A stretch of 64,000 nucleotides of DNA from an uncultured Planctomycetaceae bacterium (GTDB lineage: Bacteria > Planctomycetota > Planctomycetia > Planctomycetales > Planctomycetaceae), in the NCBI GenBank assembly GCA_943787265.1, contig CALSLT010000017.1:434001-498000 (forward strand). The letters run 5' to 3'. The position numbers and the translations under genes were made by a program. Position 1 is the first letter of the stretch, and every line of letters starts with the position of its first letter. Below the pieces are notes generated by a model, which was not told the origin of the DNA, searched no databases, and worked only from the letters and a program-made list of their open reading frames with translations. Shown here piece after piece: positions 28,400-36,427 of the stretch.

Positions 28400-28816
28400 G
28401 TGAAGCGAACAGAACCCTATCAACTGCTGATTGCTGATGACGACGCAGGCTTCCGAGAAGTCCTGCGAGCGATCTTTGAGCCGTTGTTCTCGTTGTTCGA
28501 GGCCGGTTCCGGCGAGGAAGCTGTCGAGATTGTTGAGGGTGAGCATGTCGATCTGATTCTGATCGACATGAATATGCACAAGCTGACCGGGCTTGAGACT
28601 GTTCGAATCGTCAAGCAGATTGACTCCAGGCTGCCGTGCATCCTCTGCACGTCTGACGCGACCGACGAGCTACGTGAGCAGGCTCGCGAAGTCGACGTGT
28701 GGTCGGTTCTGGCCAAGCCTGTCCGTAAGCGAGAACTTTTGACCAACGTGTCATCGGCGATCGATTCCACTTACGGCGGTCCCGATGTATCCTCTGCGTC
28801 CGGCTCCATGAACTGA
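28400..28816 (+). CDS. Single-domain response regulator
   Basis: A 138-residue receiver domain without output domain, starting at GTG. The acidic pocket is in LLIADDDAGFRE (Asp13-Asp15), the phosphoacceptor is Asp56 in LILIDMNMHKLTG, and the conserved lysine is in VLAKPVRKREL (about residue 107). It ends with a short Ser/Gly-rich tail. It would relay phosphate from a histidine kinase; the cognate kinase is not adjacent. The next gene encodes an FHA protein, 105 bases on. Confidence 0.9.
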   Translation: MKRTEPYQLLIADDDAGFREVLRAIFEPLFSLFEAGSGEEAVEIVEGEHVDLILIDMNMHKLTGLETVRIVKQIDSRLPCILCTSDATDELREQAREVDVWSVLAKPVRKRELLTNVSSAIDSTYGGPDVSSASGSMN

Positions 28817-28921
28817 TGATGAGTACCTGGGCAAACTGGTTCATCAGAGAGTGTGCAGGCTGACTCGGTTTCGGAATCTCCAGGCGTCCGGTTGTCGTCC
28901 CGGAAAGCTGAAGAGCTCGTT

Positions 28922-29602
28922 ATGGCATTGCTCACATTTCAAGTTCTTGAAGGCATGGAACGTGGCCGGGTTCTTGCCGACCTGCTTCCCCCGATCACGA
29001 TCGGCCGGGAAGAAGACAATGCCGTTCAGCTCAACGACGAACGAGTCAGCCGCTTTCACGCGAAGGTTCAGGAAGACGGCGGGCGAGTCATTCTGACGGA
29101 CCTCGAAAGCACGAACGGAACGCGAGTCAACGGCCACCCGATCCAGATGCACGTTCTGCGGATCGGCGACCAGGTTTCGATTGGCCGTTGCCTGTTGCTC
29201 TTTGGAAGCGCCGACGAGATCGAACAGCACATTCAGGAACGCAAGAACCTCGTCAAAGAATCGCCGGGCGGAACGATCTCGTTCGAATCAGACGAGTTCG
29301 ACTTTTCCGCTGGCGGCGCACGAGACGCAGACGAGGACCTGCCGCGACTCTTTCCTGACGGACCACCCGAGCTGCCGGGAGATCTCAAGCCGCTGCAAGT
29401 GGCACAAACCTCCGACCTGCTGGCGCATCTCCACGACCGACTGCGATCGGTGATCGAGGCCGGAAAATCCACGCCAACAGAGGGCGACGAAAAGCAGCCC
29501 TACAAGATGGACTGGGCCGCCTGGCAACGACTGATGCAGCTCGAAATGGATCTCGCGACCTACCTGAAGAAACTGATCGATCCATCCAGCGGCGACGAAT
29601 AA
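28922..29602 (+). CDS. FHA-domain protein
   Basis: A 226-residue cytoplasmic protein. The forkhead-associated domain (about residues 3-95) shows PPITIGREEDNAVQL, ERVSRFHAKVQ and ESTNGTRVNG, the Arg, Ser, His and Asn-Gly positions that bind phosphothreonine. The rest is a proline- and acid-rich linker and a helical C-terminus (AAWQRLMQLEMDLATYLKK). It would read targets of Ser/Thr kinases such as the kinase/WD40 protein at 5710; that link is inference. ATG 28922 was chosen over the GTG at 28853 because the domain begins there. Confidence 0.88.
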   Translation: MALLTFQVLEGMERGRVLADLLPPITIGREEDNAVQLNDERVSRFHAKVQEDGGRVILTDLESTNGTRVNGHPIQMHVLRIGDQVSIGRCLLLFGSADEIEQHIQERKNLVKESPGGTISFESDEFDFSAGGARDADEDLPRLFPDGPPELPGDLKPLQVAQTSDLLAHLHDRLRSVIEAGKSTPTEGDEKQPYKMDWAAWQRLMQLEMDLATYLKKLIDPSSGDE

Positions 29603-29673
29603 CTGGGTTGCCGCAGCCTGGGATGTTGTTTTCAATTTAAGCCCGGCTGGTCCCCATTCAAGACGAATTACAG

Positions 29674-30090
29674 TCAGGCCATGCCAAGTTCTTCAAGTAT
29701 CGAATGGGCATCGGCCAGGAGGGACTCCACACTTGATGGCGGCTCGCCTTCGTACGAGACGACGGCTGCAAATTCTTTTGCAAGCGAATAGGACAATATC
29801 AAAGCGATTGCGCACTCAATCTCGTTACCGCCCCACCGAAATGAAACGCAGCAATCTTTACCCGGAGCAATTTCACTAAACTGTGCAATGAACTCTGCTG
29901 AATCGTCGTAGTCAATTTCGATTCCCAATTCCGCTCCACAAATTGTGCATGGTGAGAACCCTGAATCAATGCCGACATTCATTTTCGGATCGAGCTGCAA
30001 ATCGAATGGAGAGTTGTCGATCGCGGCTTGCCATGTGGTCCGAGTTGGAAGGTTGTCCTTCGTCAGGAAAGCGTACTGCTCATTGGCCAT
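29674..30090 (-). CDS. Hypothetical protein, 138 residues
   Basis: A soluble acidic protein beginning MANEQYAFLTKDNLPTR. CTICGAELGI (about residue 48) provides a CxxC, and CCVSFRWGGNEIECAIAL (about 79) adds further cysteines. The sequence reads like a globular protein and ends EELGMA. No family was recognised. It lies downstream of rimO on the same strand, with a 78-base gap. Confidence 0.68.
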   Translation of the reverse strand: MANEQYAFLTKDNLPTRTTWQAAIDNSPFDLQLDPKMNVGIDSGFSPCTICGAELGIEIDYDDSAEFIAQFSEIAPGKDCCVSFRWGGNEIECAIALILSYSLAKEFAAVVSYEGEPPSSVESLLADAHSILEELGMA

Positions 30091-30168
30091 CGTTGCTGCC
30101 CTAATGGATTCAGTATGTTGCTAAATATGAAGTCGCCGGACGAACCGTAAAGTTGTTTGTCAGATAAC

Positions 30169-31632
30169 TTAACTTTGTCCCGGTTCCCAAGGTTCGCTTG
30201 GGTCAGCTTCGACTGAGTCGTCCTCATCTTCGGAACCGTGGTAGAGGCCGATCAGGTCGTAGTCCTGGCGGTCGACGATTTCGACGGGGATCATGTCGCC
30301 GATGTTGATTCCTTCGCCGGTCACGTAGATGTTGCCGTCGATTTCCGGGGCGTCGGCAAAAATGCGGCCGACGTAGACGCCTTCTTCAACCTGGCTGTCG
30401 ATGATGGCGTCGAGTTCGTAGCCGATCAGCGAGTCGCCGAACTTGAACGCGATCTCCTGCTGAATCGCCATCAGCTCGTCACGGCGAGCTTCTTTGACTT
30501 CTTCGGGAAGATGGTCTTCGAGTTTCACTGCCGGAGTTCCAGGTTCCAACGAGTAGGTGAAGGCGCCCATTCGTTCGAAGGCTGTGTTGCGAACGAATTC
30601 TTTCAACTCTTCAAACTGTTCTTCAGTCTCGCCAGGGAAGCCGGTGATGAACGTCGTGCGGAGAACCAGGTTGGGGATCGCAGCTCGCAGTTTTTCAACC
30701 AGTTCGATCGTTTGCGCACCGTTCACTCGTCGTTGCATTCGCTTCAGCATAGTGTCGTTTATGTGCTGAAGTGGCATGTCTAGGTACGGGATAATTCTTT
30801 CCGACTTGGCGATGGTCTCGATGATGTCGTCTGTGAAGTTGACCGGGTAGAGGTACATCAGCCGGATCCAGTCCAGGCCTTCGACCTTCTCGAGTTCCTT
30901 CAGCAAGGCGTTCAGACGAACTTCGCCGTACAGGTCCATCCCGTAGTAAGTTGTGTCTTGAGCGACGACGATCAGTTCTCGAACGCCGTCCTCGACAAGC
31001 TCTTTGGCTTCCTGGATGACCATTTCGATTGGCTTAGTGACATGCTTGCCGCGCATCGACGGGATGGAGCAGAACGTGCACGTCCGGTCGCAGCCTTCGG
31101 AAATCTTCAGATAGGCAAAGTGTCCCGGAGTGATTCGCAGCCGAGCGGTGTCGTCCATTGCTTTGATCGGTGCCGGGCGAAACAGCTCTCGTTGTTCTCG
31201 TGCTCCGCCGACCAGGCGGTCTGCGACTCGATGAATTTCGTCTCGACCAAAGACGCCAACGATGTGATCGATCTCGGGCATCTCTTCCAGCAGTGATCCG
31301 CCGACTCGTTCGGGCAGGCAGCCGGCGACGATGACGCCTTTCGTTCGACCTTCCTTCTTGAGGTCGAGCATTTCCTGGATGACTGACTTCGATTCTTCAC
31401 GCGAGCTTTCGATGAAGCCACACGTGTTGACGATGACGAAGTCGGCTCCGTCCGGTTCGGACACCAGCGAGTAACCATCCAGTGCCAATGTGCCGAGCAT
31501 CTTTTCGCTGTCGACCAGATTCTTCGGGCAACCGAGGCTGACGAACGCGTAGTTGCCTTTGATGAGCTGTTCGCCCGATCCTGTTTCGCCGGGACGAGTG
31601 ATTAGATTGATATCTTCCTGGAACATCGGCAT
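30169..31632 (-). CDS. rimO: Ribosomal protein S12 methylthiotransferase RimO
   Basis: A radical-SAM enzyme that adds a methylthio group to the conserved aspartate of ribosomal protein S12. The N-terminal MTTase domain binds one iron-sulfur cluster through cysteines in VSLGCPKNLVDSEKML, NTCGFIESS and AGCLPERV. The radical-SAM CxxxCxxC is EGCDRTCTFCSIPSMRG. A TRAM domain ends the protein, followed by an acidic tail (EDEDDSVEADPS). The start MPMFQED at 31632 was used, because the longer frame up to 31707 runs into the gyrA terminator. The product is 487 residues. Confidence 0.95.
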   Translation of the reverse strand: MPMFQEDINLITRPGETGSGEQLIKGNYAFVSLGCPKNLVDSEKMLGTLALDGYSLVSEPDGADFVIVNTCGFIESSREESKSVIQEMLDLKKEGRTKGVIVAGCLPERVGGSLLEEMPEIDHIVGVFGRDEIHRVADRLVGGAREQRELFRPAPIKAMDDTARLRITPGHFAYLKISEGCDRTCTFCSIPSMRGKHVTKPIEMVIQEAKELVEDGVRELIVVAQDTTYYGMDLYGEVRLNALLKELEKVEGLDWIRLMYLYPVNFTDDIIETIAKSERIIPYLDMPLQHINDTMLKRMQRRVNGAQTIELVEKLRAAIPNLVLRTTFITGFPGETEEQFEELKEFVRNTAFERMGAFTYSLEPGTPAVKLEDHLPEEVKEARRDELMAIQQEIAFKFGDSLIGYELDAIIDSQVEEGVYVGRIFADAPEIDGNIYVTGEGINIGDMIPVEIVDRQDYDLIGLYHGSEDEDDSVEADPSEPWEPGQS

Positions 31633-31690
31633 AGCTAAAGCACCTGTGATGTTTCGTCGGCCGGACGAAACTCGGTCGTGTCTGAAACTC

Positions 31691-31777
31691 AAATAAAAAA
31701 GGAACACTAATCGACGCTGACAGCCACTAATCCCTTCGTCGGATCGATTAGCGTTTATCAGCGTCGATCAGTGTTCC
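31691..31777 (-). terminator. Long-stem terminator of gyrA, also an inverted-repeat element
   Basis: Arms at 31701-31720 and 31758-31777 are 20 bases with one mismatch (GGAACACTAATCGACGCTGA type). Read on the minus strand, the stem is followed by TTTTTTATTT. It lies 52 bases after the gyrA stop and before rimO. The unusually long, dispersed-repeat-like stem suggests a REP-type element serving as the terminator. Confidence 0.8.
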
Positions 31778-31829
31778 CATCCTTGTCGCTCAGCACTGTT
31801 GAATTCAGCCTGAGCCGGCTGGCGGCAGT

Positions 31830-34646
31830 CTACACCTCTTCGCCGCCAGATTCAGCTTCTGAGTCCGGGTTAGGAGCAGAAGTGTCAGAATCTGCTGCCG
31901 GAGCGTCGGTTGTGCTCTCTGGCTTGTCTGAGACGTCCACAGCGGTCGTTTCAAGCACGATCTCGCTTGGAATTCTCGCCATCGACGCCAGTTTGTCGTC
32001 GCCTTCCAACCGAATGATTCGAACGCCCTGAGTGTTTCGCCCGACGACTGAGATGTCGCCAGCTCGAAGCCGCTGGATTTTTCCACCAGTTGTAACCATC
32101 AGAACTTCGTCGTCGTCCGACACTGCGAGGATCGCAACAACCATTCCGTTTCGGGCTGTCGTCCGAATGTCTCGAATTCCCTTCCCGCCGCGGTTCTGAG
32201 AGCGGTACTGGAATCCGCTGCGTTCTGTCTTAACTTCTGACTCGTCGGTGTCGGTTTCAGATTCAGCCACTTCCGCTTCGGCCGGAGACTCGTCATCAGA
32301 ATCGACCGCGTCGTCATCGTCGACCTGGTCTGGAACTGTTCCGCCGAGTCCGAACGGTGTCTGCTTGCCATATCCGTTTTCGCAGACCGTTAGCAGACAC
32401 ATTTCAGGATTGGCCACAACGATGCCGACCAGCTCGTCGCCTTTGCCAAGTTTGATGCCTCGCACGCCAGCGGTCGCTCGTCCCATCTTTCGGGCGTTGG
32501 TATGCGGAAACCGGATCGTCATTCCGGAAGCCGTTGCCAGCAGGACGTCGTCGCCCGGTCCGACCACGACGACGTCGACCAGCTCGTCACCTTCTTTGAG
32601 ACGGAGTGCGATGATGCCGCCCTGCTTCGGTCGGCTGTACTCGGTAAGGGCGGTCTTCTTGACGATTCCGTTCTTCGTCGCCATGAGCAGGAAGTGCTCG
32701 TCGTCGAAGTCTTTCACTCCGATGCAGTTTTCGACTTCTTCGCCATCCGCCAGGTTCAGCAGGTTGATGAGTGCTCGACCTTTGGCGGTCCGTCCCTGCA
32801 GCGGCAGGTCGTAAACCTTCTGCCAGTAGACCTTGCCGAAGTTCGTAAAGAAGAGCAGCCAGGCGTGCGTGCTTGTGACGAAGAGATGCTCCATCGCATC
32901 CTCTTCGCTGTTCTTGCCGCCGGTGATCCCTTTTCCGCCGCGGTTCTGAGCCTGGTAAGTAGTGAGCTGAGTTCGCTTGATATACCCACGAACCGACAGC
33001 GTCACGACCATCGTCTCTTCGGTGATCAGGTCATCCTTGTTGACGTTGGACAGTTCTTCTTCGCTGATCTCGGTGCGGCGTTTGTCGCCGTACTTCGATT
33101 TAAGAGTTTCCATGTCCTCGCGAACGACGGCCAGGATGTTCGCTTCGTCGGCCAGAAGAAGCAGGAATCCTGAAATGTCGTCGAGCAGTTTGTGATACTC
33201 GCCCTGCAGTTTTTCTCGTTCGAGATTCGCCAGCGAGCCCAACTGCATCGAGACAATGGCTTCGGACTGGTTGGGAGAAAGCGAGTACTCAGACTGCGTG
33301 CCGTATTCATCGGTGTAGTTGCGGAAGCCGTCTTCACCGAGCGCTCGCGCGACAAGCTCGGCCGGAACCAGAATCTTCTGCAGATCGTCTTTGGCCTGAG
33401 CACGACTGGACGCCGCTCGAATTGTCGCGATCACCTGGTCGATGTTGACCTGAGCGATCATCAACCCTTCGACGGTGTGTTTGCGTTTTCGAGATTCGGC
33501 CAGCAGGAACTCAGTTCGCCGACGAATCACGTCGACGCGGTGCCGGAGAAACTCCTGCAGCATCTCTTTGAGATTCAGCGTCTGCGGTCGTTGCCCGACG
33601 AGTGCCAGCATGATGACGCTGACCGTTGTCTGCAGCGGCGAGAACTGAAACAACTGCGCGAGGACGACCTCCTTGTCAGCATCCTTCTTCAGAACGATGT
33701 GGAGTCGAACCTGCCAGCTCGGAGTCTTGCGGTCAGTCAGGTCAACGATTCGCGAGATGCCTTTAATCCGCTCGTCACGAACGAGCAGTTCCAGCTTCTC
33801 ACGAATTCGGTCGCGAGTATCGAGGTACGGGATTTCGGTGACGACGATGACGTCGCTGTTCTTCTCGGTTTCGAAATGAGTCTTCGCACGCAGTGTCAGT
33901 GTCGATCGGCCGGTTTGATATCCCTTCCGGATTCCGTAGCGGCCACAGATGATGCCGCCAGTCGGGAAGTCCGGGCCGGGCACCACGTCGATGAGCTGAT
34001 CGATCGTCGCTTCCGGCTCGTCGACCAACATGATCACGGCGTCGGCGACTTCCGCGAGGTTGTGCGGTGGAACGCTCGTCGCCATTCCGACCGCGATGCC
34101 TGTCGAACCATTGACGAGCAGGTTCGGAAACTTCGAAGGAAGAACGACGGGCTCGGTGCGGCTCTGGTCGTACGTCGGCGCGAAGTCGACGGTGTCGTAC
34201 TGGATGTCCGCCAGCATGTCCGACGCGGCTGCAGAAAGTCTGGCCTCTGTATATCGCATCGCTGCTGCAGGCAGACCGGCAAGCGATCCGAAGTTGCCCT
34301 GCTTGTCGACCATCGTCTGACGCATCACCCAGTTCTGAGCGAGACGGACGAGCGTCGGATAAACGGAGCCTTCACCATGAGGGTGGTAATTACCGCTGGT
34401 GTCGCCGCAGATCTTGGCGCATTTAACTCGGTTGGTCGCCGGTCCCAGATTCAGGTCGCCCATCGCCACCAGGATTCGGCGCTGTGACGGCTTGAGACCA
34501 TCTCGAGCGTCTGGCAAGGCTCGAGAAATGATGACGCTCATTGCGTACGTCAGGTACGACGTCCGCATTTCGTCCTGAATATCCAGTTGCTGAATTCGCT
34601 CTTCCGGGACCGAAAGATCACCCGACTCACCGTTTCCGACGGACAA
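31830..34646 (-). CDS. gyrA: DNA gyrase subunit A (type IIA topoisomerase A subunit)
   Basis: A 938-residue subunit that cuts and rejoins DNA. The catalytic tyrosine is Tyr132 in AAAMRYTEARL. The quinolone pocket reads YHPHGEGSVYPTLV: positions matching E. coli Ser83 and Asp87 are Gly93 and Pro97. The C-terminal propeller holds a GyrA-box variant QNRGGKG twice (about residues 560 and 815). Between them is an insertion very rich in Asp and Glu (about 765-810), and the tail is also acidic. The presence of the box supports gyrase rather than topoisomerase IV. Some planctomycetes carry a second copy. No gyrB is adjacent. Confidence 0.92.
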   Translation of the reverse strand: MSVGNGESGDLSVPEERIQQLDIQDEMRTSYLTYAMSVIISRALPDARDGLKPSQRRILVAMGDLNLGPATNRVKCAKICGDTSGNYHPHGEGSVYPTLVRLAQNWVMRQTMVDKQGNFGSLAGLPAAAMRYTEARLSAAASDMLADIQYDTVDFAPTYDQSRTEPVVLPSKFPNLLVNGSTGIAVGMATSVPPHNLAEVADAVIMLVDEPEATIDQLIDVVPGPDFPTGGIICGRYGIRKGYQTGRSTLTLRAKTHFETEKNSDVIVVTEIPYLDTRDRIREKLELLVRDERIKGISRIVDLTDRKTPSWQVRLHIVLKKDADKEVVLAQLFQFSPLQTTVSVIMLALVGQRPQTLNLKEMLQEFLRHRVDVIRRRTEFLLAESRKRKHTVEGLMIAQVNIDQVIATIRAASSRAQAKDDLQKILVPAELVARALGEDGFRNYTDEYGTQSEYSLSPNQSEAIVSMQLGSLANLEREKLQGEYHKLLDDISGFLLLLADEANILAVVREDMETLKSKYGDKRRTEISEEELSNVNKDDLITEETMVVTLSVRGYIKRTQLTTYQAQNRGGKGITGGKNSEEDAMEHLFVTSTHAWLLFFTNFGKVYWQKVYDLPLQGRTAKGRALINLLNLADGEEVENCIGVKDFDDEHFLLMATKNGIVKKTALTEYSRPKQGGIIALRLKEGDELVDVVVVGPGDDVLLATASGMTIRFPHTNARKMGRATAGVRGIKLGKGDELVGIVVANPEMCLLTVCENGYGKQTPFGLGGTVPDQVDDDDAVDSDDESPAEAEVAESETDTDESEVKTERSGFQYRSQNRGGKGIRDIRTTARNGMVVAILAVSDDDEVLMVTTGGKIQRLRAGDISVVGRNTQGVRIIRLEGDDKLASMARIPSEIVLETTAVDVSDKPESTTDAPAADSDTSAPNPDSEAESGGEEV

Positions 34647-35021
34647 TGCAGTGTCTCCTTACGCGGCAATATTTCGTCTCGAATCGAGCCTCGTCTGATA
34701 CCGTGACAGGACTTCCGAATCGAAGCATCTGATGAATGCAGAAAACGCCCGAAAACTAAGGAAAACCCCGAGTTTTCGGGCGTCATTTCAGGCTGCGAAT
34801 CATAGTGAAACGAAGGTGCGTTCACAACGACTCGAAGGCGTCTGTAAACCTGCAAAACAGCCCCTTCCGAAGTCCGGCAAACTGTGGATTCAGCAGTCCG
34901 GTTTCCGGTTTAGATTCGAACGAGATATTCCCGCGTGATCCAAAGAGTTGTCAGCCTTCAACGGCCTCACAACACTACGATCTCGCTCATCCACATACGT
35001 TTTTCAGAAAGCGATTGTCCT
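34647..35021. other. Divergent intergenic region between gyrA and the DUF3500 gene
   Basis: It is 375 bases long and must hold promoters for both flanking genes. A perfect inverted repeat at 34745-34783 is the only strong structure. A longer N-terminal frame for the DUF3500 gene from 34935 is possible but does not look like protein. Confidence 0.55.
34745..34783 (-). promoter_or_regulatory. Terminator-like hairpin in the gyrA leader
   Basis: ACGCCCGAAAACT at 34745-34757 and AGTTTTCGGGCGT at 34771-34783 are perfect 13-base arms with a 13-base loop. On the minus strand the stem is followed by TTTTC. It lies about 100 bases upstream of the gyrA start, with no minus-strand gene before it, so it may be an attenuator or an element that shields gyrA from read-through. 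Confidence 0.5.
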
Positions 35022-36206
35022 GTGACGCCATTCAAAAAGATCGCCGCCCTTTCAATTGTCGTCGGTGTTTTCGCGATGCTGGCGGTTTATGCCCAACCGC
35101 CCAGACGCGGAGGTCGAGGTGGCGGAGAAGCATCGCTCGCTCAACCGTTTGTCGGGATCACATCCGGAGGCAAAGTTGAACCAGGCCTGTTCAAGATCGA
35201 ATCGACCGGAGTCAGCACGAAGCCCGTTGTCGACGCGGCGAACGCTCTGCTCGACAAGCTGAATGACGAACAGGTTTCGCGGACGATGTACCCGGTCGAC
35301 GATATTGAATGGCGAAGCTGGGACAACCGGCACTTCTACAAACGCCGCGGTGTCGGCTTTGACGAAATGGATGCCGAGCAACGCGAGCTGGCGTTCGGGC
35401 TGCTCAAAGCAAGCCTCAGCGCGAAGGGACTGAAACAGTCCAAAGACATTATGAAGCTCAACGGAACGCTCGCCGAGCTGGCCAACAACTTTGACGAGTA
35501 CGGCGAGTGGCTTTACTGGATCACGATCATGGGCGATCCGTCGACGACGAAACCGTGGGGATGGCAGATCGACGGTCACCATCTCATCATCAATTATTTC
35601 GTGTTAGGCGATCAGGTCGTTATGTCGCCGGTCTTCGTCGGCAGCGAACCAGTCCACGCGACGAGTGGCCGGTTCAAAGGCACGATCGTCATGCAGGACG
35701 AACAGAACAAAGGCCTGGCTCTGATTCAGGCCTTGGACAAACAGCAGCAGAAGATCGCAATCGTTTCGTCGGTCAAAGACGGCAACAACGCGCTCACTCA
35801 GGCCTACAAGGACAACGTCAATCTGGATTACGCCGGCATCCCCGCCTCAAAGCTGAATGCGAAGCAGCAGGCCTTGCTGCTGGAAGTCGTGCGAGAATAC
35901 GTTGGCACGATGAACGACGGTCACGCTGCCGTAAAGATGGACGAAGTGAAACGACACCTCGACCGAACCTTCCTCGCCTGGATCGGCGGCACCACGGAAG
36001 ACAGCGTCTTCTACTACCGCATCCACAGCCCGGTCATCCTGATCGAATTCGACCACGAACGCCGAGTCGCGCCGTTCCGTTCCCGAGAACCCACCAAAGA
36101 CCACATCCACGCAGTCATGCGAACACCCAACGGCAACGACTACGGAAAAGACCTCTTACGCCAGCACATCGAGCAGCATCACAAACCGAACGCGTCTGTA
36201 GAATAG
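35022..36206 (+). CDS. Secreted DUF3500 family protein
   Basis: A 394-residue protein with a signal peptide (ALSIVVGVFAMLAVYA, about residues 7-22), then a glycine/arginine spacer (RRGGRGGGE). The DUF3500 core shows RSWDNRHFYKRRGVGFDEM, GEWLYWITIMGDPS and PWGWQIDGHHLIINYFVLGDQ. The pattern GWQIDGHHL is the most recognisable motif of this family. Family function is unknown. The GTG at 35022 is the best start, since it begins the signal peptide. The C-terminus ends HHKPNASVE. Confidence 0.88.
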   Translation: MTPFKKIAALSIVVGVFAMLAVYAQPPRRGGRGGGEASLAQPFVGITSGGKVEPGLFKIESTGVSTKPVVDAANALLDKLNDEQVSRTMYPVDDIEWRSWDNRHFYKRRGVGFDEMDAEQRELAFGLLKASLSAKGLKQSKDIMKLNGTLAELANNFDEYGEWLYWITIMGDPSTTKPWGWQIDGHHLIINYFVLGDQVVMSPVFVGSEPVHATSGRFKGTIVMQDEQNKGLALIQALDKQQQKIAIVSSVKDGNNALTQAYKDNVNLDYAGIPASKLNAKQQALLLEVVREYVGTMNDGHAAVKMDEVKRHLDRTFLAWIGGTTEDSVFYYRIHSPVILIEFDHERRVAPFRSREPTKDHIHAVMRTPNGNDYGKDLLRQHIEQHHKPNASVE

Positions 36207-36237
36207 TTGGACAACGTCACTTCGGACTTTACATGTC

Positions 36238-36377
36238 ACCTCTCCCCCTCGGGGGAGAGGTCGCGGTCTCAGCCGCGGGTGAGGGGGCTGATTTCTTACT
36301 CAAGTGACGGCAGCATTCTGAAACGGAAACCCTCACCCGGCCCTGAGAGGCCGACCTCTCCCGCAAGCGGGAGAGGT
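36238..36377. repeat. Compound inverted-repeat element (ACCTCTCCC hairpins)
   Basis: Two hairpins, 36238-36261 and 36354-36377, each begin ACCTCTCCC and end GGGAGAGGT. Between them GTGAGGG and CCCTCACC also pair across the element. The element lies between two protein genes and codes for nothing recognisable. It is a REP/MITE-like structure. Confidence 0.8.
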
Positions 36378-36427
36378 GATAGTTTCTGTGTCCAAATAGT
36401 TATCGCTTTAAAAGGCTTTGAATTCGA

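Noticed and set aside
31633..31707. N-terminal extension of rimO
   Set aside because: It would run into the gyrA terminator stem, and the MTTase domain starts after the shorter start.
33192..34487. 431-residue open frame on the plus strand, antisense to gyrA
   Set aside because: It mirrors the gyrA coding strand, has no family motif and is rich in residues typical of antisense frames. The gyrA motifs on the other strand are unambiguous.
35507..36307. 266-residue frame overlapping the DUF3500 gene
   Set aside because: It is in another frame of the same strand, arginine-rich and without motif, and its end runs into the inverted-repeat element.
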